Position numbers and translations under genes: made by a program | Part shown: positions 1 through 13,800 of the stretch, in pieces | How the letters are laid out: the number at the start of each line of letters is the position of its first letter | Numbering within the stretch: the first letter of the stretch is position 1 | Origin: Iris pallida | Taxonomy: Eukaryota; Streptophyta; Magnoliopsida; Asparagales; Iridaceae | Reading direction: 5' to 3' | NCBI GenBank assembly: GCA_029216955.1 | Contig: JANAVB010042336.1 | Span: 1-64,000, forward strand | DNA: 64,000 nt | Notes under the pieces: model-generated | Told to the model about the DNA's origin: nothing | What the model saw: only the letters and a program-made list of their open reading frames with translations | Databases searched by the model: none

Positions 1-78
1 CGGGTGATCTTTGATAGAAGGACTGAGACGGGCGGGAGTCTGGTGTTCATTGATAAGCTGAAGAGCGAGAACCACTAA
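1..78 (+). CDS. 3' end of an unrecognised gene
   Basis: Frame 1 is open from the window edge to a TAA at 76-78, giving 25 residues that start RVIFDRRTE and end KLKSENH. The composition (charged, no low complexity) is compatible with the C-terminus of a real protein whose body lies to the left of the window. I do not recognise the family, and 25 codons is short enough to be chance. If real, it converges on the OEP61 gene that ends at 1857 on the other strand. Confidence 0.3.
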   Translation, partial: RVIFDRRTETGGSLVFIDKLKSENH

Positions 79-1856
79 AGAGCTGTGCAAAATTCTTCGT
101 TTCTTTCACAATCTCATCATGTAAATTTACATGAAAAAGATCAGGACATGTTACGAAGCATTGCTTACACAATTCTTCGCCACAAGCTTTTCACGTATTT
201 TATTAGGGGCTGTCAAAAAATTGATAGGGGCCAATACCATTCTCATTCTTCTCTAACGCAACATTCCTCTTCAATTTCCTCCTCCAACCTTAATCTTGTA
301 GTAGATACTCCAAATTGATGATTTATGATCCATTAGGTGAAATTTTGAACTCATATAAATGTTGTAAAATGACATAAATCGATACCTGATAAAAGAATTC
401 TATGTATTAGAGAATCTAACTGTCAAAATTTTGTAGTCCTATTTATTATTAGGACTCCCAAAATTTTGTCAATCATGTACATATCCAACTCATGTTTAAA
501 TTAATAATTTTATAAATATGTCAAGCTAAGATTAATATTTCAATAATGATGTGGTATTGAAAAATAAAACATTTGAATCAAAAGATATATAAATTTTTTA
601 AAAGTAGTAGTTGAAAGTATGAGGTGTAAGGTATGATTAGAATAAAATAATGTAGGATTTTAAATAATAGTTGAAATTAAAAGATAAGATAAACTCATCT
701 TTATTTTAAATATGTAAGATTTTATAAATATGTTAATATTTGTTTCTTTTTTTAAATACTCACCTTCATCATATCATTTTAATATTTTATTATAATCGTA
801 TTTTTGTATCAAAAGTAAACATATCTTGTTTATTCTAATAATACGTTTGTCTAAATTAATTTGTTCAAAATTTAAATTTTTTTAACATGACAGACCAAAA
901 TTTAAATTCATTCAAAAAAAAAAAAATTGGCTAAATAATTTCGATTCTGAGCTTAAAAACTCCATTATCAGAAATAGTTCCAAATAGACTATCATTAAGA
1001 AACTATGCAAAGAAAATATGGATTAGGGTTTAAAATTTTGGATAAGAAGAGAAAAAAAAAAAAACTTTTTTTTATATATTTAAAGTTGCTCTTTAGAACA
1101 TTTTTCAACATTCAACATTTTAGGTATCGAAAATATACAACATTTGTGCTGATCCTAGTAATTTTGCTGCCCCTAATAATTTTTTGAGTTATTTGTATCT
1201 AACCCCCATTTAAACATATCTCCACTATTTCTATTTTTATTTTAATTAGTGCAACCCTCATTTCTTCATAATTAATTCTAATTTTATACCCAAAAAACAA
1301 AATGCCTAACTTTTAAGAATTGAGAATAACACTAATTAAAATAAAAATGAATGGCAGTAGAGATGTTTAGCAATCTGGGAGAGAAATACAGTAACTCTAA
1401 ATTTTATAGTGCCTTGGGAATCGCCATGTGTTCTAACTTTATCAAAGTAACACTGAATATAGATGTTTGAAAATATTTCTCGGAGTTTCTACTCCAAACA
1501 GTCCAGAAGCACAGCAAGCAATCAATTTATTTACATAAATCATTTCAAGCATCAGTCATGAACTATTTAAAACAAAACCAAAATATAGGCCAACTCAATT
1601 TCAACTACTCCGCTCTCATGATCTATTACCCTTGAGCTTACGATGATACAACTCGACTCAGACATCGCAACAAAAAAACAAAAACACGACTCAGAGGCCA
1701 GTCTTCTGGCCCCAATCTGAGTTGTGATCCATACAAAGCTCTGAAGGAGTTATAAAAGGGCATGCCAACCAAAAAACTAGCATTTGTTTCCGTCATGTTG
1801 GACTACTGTATGTTACAGGATTCAGGAAGCCACCGAGAAAAGGGGGAACATGGAGC
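79..1856. other. AT-rich intergenic DNA
   Basis: About 1.8 kb of AT-rich sequence between the putative plus-strand 3' end and the OEP61 stop codon. The part nearest 1857 must contain the OEP61 3' UTR and poly(A) signals. Short ORFs in it are low complexity. I see no RNA gene or bounded mobile element here. Confidence 0.5.
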
Positions 1857-4800
1857 CTATCCGCCAATGAAGCCTAGTTGGTGAAAGATGACGGCAAGAA
1901 CCAGCATAACGATAGCTAGAATCAAGCCTGGTCTTCCCAGGACCCAGTTCTTCGTCTTCTTAGCAGCTTCAACACCTCGTTGTGCCCTTTCTGCCCACCT
2001 CATCTGAAGATAACACATTGTACCATCAGAAAAAGAGCCAAACAGTATACCTGTAACTTACGTAAGTACACACACACATAAACACATTGGGTACAAGTGC
2101 GTAAACAGGGAAGAACAGGTTCAATAGTCGGCATGCAAAAGAAGCATTAGAAAGAGGCAAGAGAAGCATTTCAAAACGAGAGAATCACATAAATGTTGCA
2201 AAACAGAGTTAATAAATGTTTTCATGGAGGTAAGAGAATCAGATTTCTGGATATTCCTTTGAGGCTGATCCAGATGGATGAATGCTCAAGAAAAGTAGCA
2301 ATCATAACAAGAGACGGCAACAAAGCTTTTCTTTACCATAATTTTGGGTAAAGGATATTTGAGCACTTTTCTTCGATTCTGCTACATTAAGGCTGCTCTG
2401 GTTTGAGGGGAAGCAAGGAAAAGAAGGGAATATACACAGCCTAAGGGTCAAATTTTCTCTATAAAATTAGCAAATACCAAAGCCTTTTTCACAGCCTCAA
2501 TTTAAGTTTGTTAACATCTACTTATTCTGGCAGCTCCTCTAGTATTCTATCACTCAGATCACTACTAGTTGATACATCATGCATCTCTTGGTCTTCATTG
2601 CACGTTCACCTCTGATGATTTTTTTTTCAATCTAATCTTGCATCATCACCAACTTCTAAGTACACACCTCTCTCTTTCAAGAGAAGTTGCAACTCTGTCA
2701 CACCCTTTATTGAGTACAGTGTTGATATCAAAACACTACCAATTCTCTTAATTCAGTCAACTAAATATAGATATAACACAAGATTGTGTAAGATCCTTAT
2801 TGCAAGATTGCCAACCAACAAGCCAAATCAATGATCAACACTGTTAATAATGATCTGTGTATCATGAAACTTAATATATCAAACTGAAAGTATCCTCCAA
2901 ACCTTACTTCATGTCTCCACAATATAATCCATTTTGAAAGAAAGATTGCTTGGCTCAGCTAAATATACAAACATAGCAGATAATAAGTGAATATAGGTAT
3001 TACCATATTTCTATCATAGCATATAAGGAGAAATTAAGATACTATACAAATAATTACACACAATCTCAATTATGATGTATCCATACATATTCATGTGAGT
3101 ATAGGTGCAGCACAGTTATCATTAACAACTACAATATCAAAAAAAACATAGTTTTGAAGGTTTTTTTTAATAAAATATGGATAATGCATTTAAAAGAAGT
3201 AGAAAACCATACTCGTGTCCACATTTAATTGGATAAGTGACCAGTTTCCATATATGTTAAAAATCAGGTTTGGATCATATTACTTGTGTTTGTTTGTACC
3301 CTAGTTATAGGATTCCAAAGCATGTGATTTTGGATATACATAGAATAGGATCTCATGAAATATGAGAGACAAAGGTGGATGAACATGATGACCCTGATGG
3401 TGGAGGAATTAGGGAAGTTATCAAAAGTGGTGATAAAGGTGGAGGCGACAGCAACCATGGTCGCGGCAGTGACGATAGAAAAGGCACCATATGAGTCATG
3501 GCGATGGCGAGGCGAGGGCGAGGGGAATGAACCTTTGAAAACGCAACACATTCAAAATGGAGGCAAGTCAAATGAATTGGAGTTACGAAAAACATGAAAT
3601 TAAAAAAAAATATTTAACTGAAAAAAGACCATATTCTAAACCATGATTTGGTAATACATAATTTGAAAGCAAAGCTGGTATGTTTCTAAACTTGTTGAAT
3701 ATTAATAAAAGAATTGGACCAAGGTTAGGGGATGAAAGAGAAAATGCTCTTCAAGATTCTAAGAAATTGGACGGTTCAACGTTATTTCAGCGTTCAAAGA
3801 TTCAAATCACACTTAATAGAGATGGAAGTCCTAAAGATTACAACCTGAGTCACTTATTTTAGAGTATGCAAGGAGATAAATTCATAAAATGATTAAAAGA
3901 ACAAAACCTAGAAAGTATAATGAAAGAACCCAACATGAGAATAGTCTTAAACAGTCTAAAAATTCCATTAATTTAATAATTTTTCAGGTGACCATTTTCA
4001 CGATTAACCACCTGTGTAATCCAATGAACTAGTAACCATCCGTGGACCAGAGTGATTACTGAACTCACTATAGTTGTAGAACACCTCAAAAATGCTACAT
4101 TTATTAATTCAATAAAACATGAAGTAAAGACACTTTTAAGTCTTTCATAGTCCCTAAGCAAAAGCATTATTAGATCATACCTCCAGTCCACACACAGCAA
4201 AGAAACATAAACCAGAAAACAATGATTAAGACCTAGATACACATTGCGAGATGATTCAATCTCCGATTACTCTACGATTCTGGTGTTTATTTACTTTTAA
4301 TTTCATCATTATTCATCTTTCCTTATGTTCTACCCCTCAGTTCACCTCTTTCTGTAAAGGGGTTGTTTGAGTTTGAAAGAAGGCCAAAAATTGTAAAAAG
4401 TGCAAACACAAAAAGTGCACTTCTTGGATTTGCACTTCTTGGCGGGGCTGTTTGGAAGAAAATTTCTTTGTTCTGTCCCCTGGAAAGTGCAAATCCAAGC
4501 ACTACTTGAGTTAGGGTTGAAAGGTGAAGTGGTGGCATGGAAGAGGCTGTCAACTTTTGTTTTGGCTAGGATTTTCTAGAAAGTGGTATCGTGAAGTAGG
4601 AAAGAATATGGAAATAACAAAGTATGAAAGAAACCATTAAAGCTCCACTTCTCTTGGAGGGAGCAAAGAGAATCTTGGGCCTCTTCCGGATTTGCACTTC
4701 TTGTGCACTTGCAATCCAAAACATAATTTAGACGAAAGAGAGATAAGATGTGGTTAAGTGGCCTTCTTTCAATCCAAATAGACATAATGTGTAGGGATTC

Positions 4801-7800
4801 CACTCATAGTTATATTATTAGTTAGAGTAGAGAAAGTTTTATCAGTAATCCCCTGAAGAGTGTTTATAAGATTTTTCATGTAAACATAGCCCTAGATTGA
4901 CTTTTAAAGCCTATAACCCACGACTGTCTCTCTTTATTTATCTTCATAAGACACTTTATCTTAGATTTGTTGTAAACTATTTTTGCACGAGTTTTTGCAA
5001 CCTGAATCCAATTGTACTCAATTTGAGAGTTTCCTTCCAGAAAGCATAGATAATCCAAATTCAGTAAGACGCCCATGTTGCCTGTATCCATGCAACACAA
5101 ACTTCATTAGGGAAAAGCCTGCCAAAGTAAAAACAGTTGACTTGGACAACAACAATCGGTAACGTCGTAGACAGTTTTATGTTATTATCTAACTCATGGG
5201 TTGAAAAAGCAGCATTCCTTTGCCATGTACACATAAAAGATATTCCCTTGCACAGAATTAACCCATATGACATAGATACAAAGATCCGTAAGTTAACGGA
5301 ATTCTCTGCATTGTTTGAGGCAAGAGATTTTATTTAACAGGTGAAGAAAGTTGGCCAAAGTCGACATACCTAGTAAATGGAAAAAAGAAAATCTAATAGA
5401 TGGACGAAAGATAACAAACCATTTTATCCAGGTCTTCAGGCCTTAGTGAGGACATTTGCTGTTGGAGTTTTTCAGCATCTTCCCTTGAGAGCTTCATCCC
5501 AAACTGCTCACTCATATTTGCCATCATTTCTGGGCTGATATTCTTCATCATAGATGTAAACATCTGCAAATTGAATGTCCACGAGAATAAGTTATGCAGA
5601 GGAGAAAGGGACAGAGGGTGTTGGGGGATGAGAGTTCACAGAAAGCCGAACAAAGTAGTATAATTTTGAAAAACATTGATAAGCTGCAAACCTGACTCAT
5701 TGCCGGATCTTTCATTGAATTTCTCATGCTTTCATTCATGTCAGTGGGTGAAGCTGGAAAACGTAGTGAAGATGAATCAGCTCTTGAATTTGATAATACC
5801 CCACCAGTACTAGTTAATCTTGCATCAAACTCTCCTACTGAACGACTTCCTGCTGCAGTTGAACGAGATTCACTTTCTGATATCTGACTGCTATCACGAT
5901 TTGGAGCAGCTGGAAAAGGAGTACTATTGACATTCATGGAAGAGGCAATTTCAAACATCTTCTGAAGCTCCTCAGGGGACATCTTTCTCATACTATCAGA
6001 TGCCATCTTGATCATTTCAGGCGTCATTGCTGGAAGCTGTGAACCAGCTGTTGATTCACCTTCTGATTTCCTGGTGCTAGCATCAGTCGTAGATGATGAA
6101 AAGGGGGACCCATTCACATTCATGAGAAGAGGCAATGTCGAGCATCTTCTGAAGATCTTCAGGAGACATTGTGCTCAACCTATCAGATGCCATCTTAACC
6201 ATTTCAGGTGTCATTTCTGGAACCTGTGAAATGAAATTTGAGCCATCTCCATTAATGTTTGACGATGTCGGCAAAGAAGGGTTTTTCCCCTTCAAAGAAG
6301 AGCAGCTTGGAGCATTTTCTGGAGATCTTCTGGTTTCATCTTGCCAATCATATCCGTGGCTGTTTTAACCATATCAGGTGGCATTCCTCCAACACCCATA
6401 GCTGCCAGAGTCTCAGGATTGGCATTTGAAACATAGTTTTGGAACAATCTAGCAAACAATTATTTACAGAAAGATGTCAAATTATGAGCTACATCTGTCA
6501 TCAAATTCCTATTGAAGTGCAATAACAGCTGCACAAATGTCCATTAACTCCTTAGTTTTTTTCTTTTGTTTTTAGAAGATTTTGCATAAATTATATACCG
6601 GCAGTGTTTACACAAAATGACACCAGAAAGTGCAAAATATCACTCTTCTATCAAGAGAACGTTTTGTGTACATGACAGTAAATTCTCAAATGAAACTAAA
6701 ACAGTTCAATACCTCACTGTTTCAGGATTATCTTTGAAACTCTGTAAACTCTCAACGCCATCAGTAGATTTCCCCACATGAGACCCACCATTTCGAAAGC
6801 ATTCATCAGCTTCAACTGGCTGGGACAGAGAGTATTCTACAGGTGAACTTTTCTTACTTTCTGAAGCATTTGGCTGGGCCTTTTCATCCTCTATTTCTTC
6901 AATAACTAAACCTGGAAGAATTCCAGACAAACCAGTAATAAGTAGTGAATAGTCAAATGATGCAATGCGAAGTAAGAAAAAAGATTCATTCAAAATTTAG
7001 CAGAACTAATCAGAATAAGGAATTGACATAAAGGAAAACCATACTTTTTGATACATTCTTGTCTCCATCTTTTATCAACTTTTCATTGACATCTCTGCAT
7101 CATTACTAACATCATCACCCACATTGCTACAAACATACTGGAGTCTTACCTTATATTAATGCAACACAAAAGACCTTGAAAGCAAGAATTTCATACCTAA
7201 ACATGTCTGCAATAGTTTCATCTTCTGGGGAAAGTTCATGTGCCATGCTCAAGTCAGATACAGCAGCCTGATAGACATTTCAGAAATTAAAGTGATATCA
7301 ATAATACAAACAGGAATTTACTGATATACAACTCGTCCATTCAAGCTTGTGTAGAAATCCATTCCAGACAAGATGCAAATAGGTCCAATATTAGGAAGTT
7401 AAGAAAGCTTACTTCCAAGTTTCCCAATTCTTTATATGCTTGACCTCTACGATAGAATGCTTTAAGATTCTTTGAGTCGTATACTAGAACCTGGAATTGA
7501 AATAGTAACTATTGAGTGGAAGAATAATGTAGTGCAATAATTTCCATATTTTAAAGAGCAGTGCAATTGGCAATGGATTTGTACTTTAGAGTCTTAACAT
7601 CACCATGTGAATAACCATAGAGTGAATATCCATAAAGAGTGTGTATGTGAAGGGTAAAAAAAGAAGTGAATATCCATAAAGAGTGGGTAAGTGATGGGTA
7701 AAAAAGAAGTGAATATCCATAAAGGGTGGGTATGTGAAGGGTAATGAGGAGTATGTTGGCAACTGGCAAGGATCAAAAACTGAATACGTAAATCCATGAG

Positions 7801-10800
7801 ATAAGATTTGTTATTTGGTTCTACAATTAACTGAATATGTTTTTAGTTAAAAAGGGCTAGAGTTGATTCAATTCAACATATTTAACAATGAAATGATTTT
7901 GTATAGATCATTTTTTTTTCATTTAGTCCATTTATAACTTACGCATCGTATGAAACATCCATGGTTACTTCAGAAACTTCTGTCTAGTTGATCTTCTTGC
8001 ACATACATGAAGAATATTGATATTTCAAATTGTTTACCACAACTATGTAGCATAATTCATACAATAAGCCTGCACAGACATGAAGAATATTTATATTTCA
8101 AATTGTTTACCACAACTATGTAGCATAATACATACTATCGGCGATACCAATACATAGCGGCCGTATCATACCAGTTTGGCATGTTCATTCCGATATTGAC
8201 CCCCACCGATACTAGGACTTGATTTCTCAGTCAAGCAGAGAAATTTTTTTTAAAAAAAAAAGAGAGAGAGAGAGAGGAGAAGTGCGAGAAAACAGTGCCA
8301 ACACAATGATTCAATTGTGCCGAATATCGACATGCTATAATGTGTCGATATATAAGATTATCTATCGACATATCGACAAACCGTAACTATTAGCATTTGT
8401 AGAAGTTGTGTATCTACAAATTCGAAACATTCATACATCTTAACATGAGCTATTGAAGGTGAAGTATTCAGAATGTTAGATATATTCCATTGAAAACTAA
8501 CAAGAAACAATAAATAATACATATAATGAAGCATAAATGCATCAAATATTTTCTGTTTATTTAATATATTTTTATTATTTTTGGTCTTCCAAACAAAGAA
8601 GTTTGATACTTCGATCAGAAAAACTGTCAAAACCACCAAAACGATACTCATACGAATAAACTGAAACTAGGGGTGGCAATCGGGTCAGGTAGGATCAGTT
8701 TATTAGGGCCAGCCCATTTAGCCTAACCCAAACCCGACCTGTTTAAGGTAGACCCAAACATGAGTACCGAGTCAACCCGACCTGACCTGACGCTATGCAG
8801 TTGAAGTGGCGACTAGGCGGCAGGCACAGTAGCACTTCCTGATTTTTCACAAAAATCAGGAAAAATCGGCCCTTAAAAAGAGCCAAATAGTCAGTGATTT
8901 TTGCTGCTTTTTAACTGCTTTTACCGCTTTTGGAAATTATTATGTAGAACTAGTACAAGTGTTTACGTATAATTAAAAATTGTCAAATCAATACTAATGA
9001 AAATATTTTCAAATCAATGTCAGGAATTAGGGATTTTGAAACCTTGTGATGGGTATTGATAATATAATATCAGGTTAATTACATCCATTCCATACTTTAA
9101 AATAGGGAGGTAACCCTTGACAACTGAGAACACAAGTGATTTTTTGTCTTCAAACGTGTTGTACTTTTCCAGTGAAAATTTAATGGAGCAATGTACATTA
9201 CTTTGTTGGAAATATAATTCAAATATTACTTAATTTATGAATAGATTTTAGATTTATTAAGAGTTGTATTTTGGTACATCCTAGTCTTAGTAAGTAGGAG
9301 TCCTAGTTGAATCCAAGTAGCTAGATTTCATATTAATGGGTGCTGGTTGGCTTTTAACAAAATATAGAAAGTGTAACCAAATCGGTGCTACATACTTGAC
9401 AAGGTCGGTTGTGCTTCCTTAAAATAAGTTGTTGGGATGTATGCATATGAGCATCAAGAGAATAAATTATAGAGGGAGTAAAGTTGTAGAGGAAGAGAAT
9501 AAATTATAGAGGACGAGAGAGGAAGATGTCATTGGATATTATTATGTAGAATTAGTATTAATATTAAAAATAACAGATCCACTTTTTGACGACTAGTTCC
9601 GACTAGTCAAAAAGCGGTACTCTGCCACTTTGCTACTGCTTTACCACGCTTTAAGTGCATAGCCCGACGGTGTAACTCATTTAAGAATTTAAAGGAACTC
9701 TTATCCTCTTAAATCTCGCGACGGTGGCACAAGCAAACATGCAGAGAGGAGGGCGGGGTCAGTAACATGAAAAGGTGGATAGAGATTGCCATTTGACCAT
9801 TGTGATTTATTCACCTATTTCTTTCTACATGGCAAACCTTGTGGATGAGGATTCTTTCTTTACATGGGACTCATTATTTAAAGTGAGAATAAGAGAGGAG
9901 GAACAGAAGTAGAAGGTTGTGGAGGAGAGAGGAATAGAAGAAGGTTGTGGAATAGAAGAAAATAGAGGAACAGAAGAAGAAAAGGCTATGGAGTAGAGGA
10001 AGAAGATGAAACTAGGTGGGTTGTTCGGCTATTGAGTGAATTGGGTTAGTTTTTGAGATTTCATCATATGTGAAGGTGCCCGGGTTTGGATATATGGGTC
10101 ATAAAAAATTTGACATGTGCAATAATAAGGTCAAACCGGGTCAAACGGGTCACCACCCTCGACCCGTGCTCAACCTGTTTATTTAACGGGTTAGACGGAT
10201 CGACCCGTTTATGCCCAAACCAGTTTGGGCTCAACCCAAACCCGCATAAGAAGTGGAGTTGGCTGGTCGCGCCCAAATCGCCACCCCTATATGGAACTGA
10301 TTCGGATACTGTAAACGCTGTTTTGTTTAATGTAACCATCAGGTAATGCCTAAATAACACACACAATAGAAAATGGAGTATTGAGGTAGAAATGAACTTA
10401 CAAATATACAGAACTTCAACAATGAATAATAGCAACATAGTCTCTCAGTTGACAATAGCAAATATGAAGGCATTCAACAACATAAAATGGTACACTCGGG
10501 CAGAAATCATAAATATCAATCCAGTTCCAATCCCATCTCCAGACAACATTCAATCCTTCAACCTAATTTTGCTATTCAATAGAGACATCAGGTACCCTTC
10601 AACATAATTTTGTTATTCAACATACATCGGGTACCCACTACCTAGAGGGCATCATAAATATGCGGACTACAAATAACACGAGCACAACCTGCAAGGAAAA
10701 AGGACAGGTGGGAAGGTCCAAAGGAGAGCAAATTGTGTGTGTGAGAATTTTTAAATGAACTCCAGTTCCAAATTTGCATGCACATAATACCTGTGAACCT

Positions 10801-13800
10801 TAACTGACCCATTTTCTGTGCACGTGTATGGGAAAGGGATTGGTAAGATCCAAAGGAAGTAAGATTGCATGAGAATCAAAAGTTACTACTGCATGTGTAT
10901 ATGGTGGTGGTGAGCAGTGACAGGAGTACCTCTGAACCTTCCTTGACGCACTCATCAAACTGCCCCGTTTTCAGATAACAAGACATTAAATTTAGTGAAC
11001 ATTGCAACTGGAGAGTTCCACCTTTGGACGAGGGAATGCCTTTCAAGTTGTTTTTTGCCTGATATATTGTACATATGGAATTTATCATTTGAACATAATT
11101 ATCTCTAATGGTATTAAAATGAAAACAGTTGGTATTGAAATAAAGTAGGTAACAAAATAAACACATACAAGCATATACTTATTGGCAGCAGCAAGATATT
11201 GGCCCCGACTGTGGAGCTGATTTCCCTGAAAAGTAAGGAACAAAGAATCAGGAGAAAACAAGTCATGTTGGAATAGCATATCATTACTTCCAATAAATAA
11301 ATATGAATTGGAAGATGCAATGTGAAGAGCAGAAATCCAGAGAAACCTCAATGGGCAAATAATATATAACTCAATCAAAGAAAAACAATAACAACACAGC
11401 CTTTATCCCAGAACTCAAGGTCGTCTAATTCAATTAGAGAAAAATGAAAATTACAATAATATTTCTGATCCACATTTTTAGGCAAAACAAAAAGTCATAT
11501 ATGTGGACACATCAACAGAGCAACTAATGGAGAATCACATGGCTTGAAGTATCATGGATTGGCTTTGTTGTAGAGTGTTAATGCTACCCCCTTAGCATTC
11601 CAACAGCACCTATCTGCAAATGTTTCTCATCATCATGTTGTTACAGTCCATTTTCATCCATGTCACATGGAGTTCTATTTGGATGCACTGAGTTCAATTT
11701 CGATTGACATTCCAATTAGGGAATACATAAGGGTCTACAGTCTGACAAGTAAGCATATCTAGCCGAAGTCCAATCAAGTTCATATTGAAGGAAATAGAAT
11801 CATGTTTGCAAAACATCATAATGCTTCCATGATCTATATCAGGCGTCCTCAGCTAAACATACAGGCTGTCCACAAATATAATAATTGATGGAAGAAAACC
11901 TCCATTTACATAGTTCCAAGTCTGTTACAACATTGAGTCTCATCCCTAACCCGTATTGTCGAGTTAACCTACATTTAACACCCTACATACAGAAATGTCT
12001 TAGTGTCCAAAATTGAGTTTTTGGAGTACTATATGCTTGCTGTGCTGAAGATTCAGCAAGAATAAGATCAAATTTTAGGATCACAAGAGGCATCCCAAGG
12101 GCTACATAGTGAAGAATGAGCTCTGGTTTCTTATAGAAGAACATACCTGAACAAATTAAAAGTTTGAACATTTCCCATAAAAATCAAGGTACAATGATAT
12201 TTAAGAAATCCAAAGGCATGCAGATGCCTTATTTATACATGGAAGAGAATGCAGATACATTATTTGCACATGATGAGCAGAATAAGACAAAAAAGTGATA
12301 GAAGATGGGGCAAGTAAAGATGAAGGGGAAATGAGAAGTATGTTGCTCGGGAAGAGAAATACAGTGGGAGGGATGGGTTCAGGTGAGACTGAGATATTAG
12401 TGTTATGATACATCAGCAATAGAATAACATGTATTCCTTCACAAAAATGGTTAAAGAACACAGCAACCACCACAATTGAAGGCTTATACAGCATAGAACA
12501 TGAGAGAATACCTGAACTAACCCTCACTACCAAAGAAAGGATCCAAAATTAGAAAGACAGGAGTAAACAGGATGGATAAGGATCAGGGTTTGCACGACTG
12601 GCGGAAACCCAGCAAACAGCACCCTACACAGCTGTAGTTGTTTACTTACTATGAAACAAGGCAGTAAGAATTCCCGCTATCCCTACAGCTAGCCACCAGA
12701 TGTGGCTACTAAATACCACAATACCCTCTAATTATATTATTTTAATTGAACCATTGATATTAATTTAGGGAGTTTGTATAATATTGGAAAGGATGATGTG
12801 GGTAGTTAAAATGTAATAACATATAACCTGTTGTTTGAGCATCTGAGCTGCATTCATTTCATAAGAGATTTGAGCATCTACACGGGCTCTCATAGCAGCA
12901 AGCTCCTCTGGTGTAGCTTTTGACACTTTCTCGCTCATCTCAGCCATATCCACAGCTCTAGTGTGTTTCATTTGTTCTGCAGCTCGTTTCAAATCTTCAG
13001 GACTCATGTTCTTCATACTTTCTGATGCTATTCTCATAAGCTCAGGATTGGAAATCATCTGCAAAAAATGGAAAAAGAGAAAACATTCATCAAATTAAGC
13101 AAGCAGTCTAGAAGCTGACAAATAGAAAGCTACTGCTGGTGATCAGGTAAACCACTACAAGTCTACAATTATGAAAGGCAACGAGATGTTACTCGCAAAG
13201 TCTTCGAACCAATATGTATTTGCCTGTTTCGTACCAATTCTGGTACTTGCCAACCTGAAACCCTGCCTTAATCAAAACTCGTAAAAGAACATTCGTGACA
13301 AAAATAAACTCAGTTCTGTTGTTTCCATGTTGGAGTTATAATGATTGTGCATCTACTTGTGGATTTCAAGTTTCAAGTATAAAAGGAACTCCAAATTTTT
13401 ACAAGTTAGAAAGAAAATTACATACACTTTTTATATCTTTGAACTTTTTTTTTACTCTTATATTGGATATGTATTCTAAAGTCAGTTGGTGATGAAGAGA
13501 ACTACGAACTACGAAGTTGTGGCTACAGAGGGTGGTGAGGCAGAGGCCGATCAATTCAGCAAAGAAATATTACAAAAAAAGTGACAAATATTGAGAAAAA
13601 GGGTATCATCACAATGATTCGAAGTGTCGAAGATCTACATGCTACAATGTATCAGTAGGATTCTATATCCACACACTATAACCATTCCATTTGTCGAACT
13701 TGGATACTTACAGATACACTTCAAATATCATAAGAAATAACACATGATACATAAAATTAGGCCTAAATAATATAATTTTTAATAATAATTATTAGTAATT

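Larger units (their letters stand above)
7491..10929. other. OEP61 intron 4 (3.4 kb)
   Basis: Lies between exons 4 and 5. Contains a 44-bp minisatellite (7622-7746), a 73-bp tandem duplication (8005-8144), a degenerate dispersed repeat rich in TATCGG/TCGACAT words (about 8110-8660) and a hAT-like element (8668-10289). The last 640 bp nearest exon 4 shows nothing recognisable. Confidence 0.8.

Noticed and set aside
3264..3597. Coding exon in OEP61 intron 10
   Set aside because: Both strands are open over the same stretch, no conserved family, and the OEP61 exons on either side already join in phase without it.
10064..10438. 124-aa minus-strand ORF and its opposite-strand partner
   Set aside because: Covers the right subterminal repeats of the hAT-like element at 8668-10289; no family similarity.
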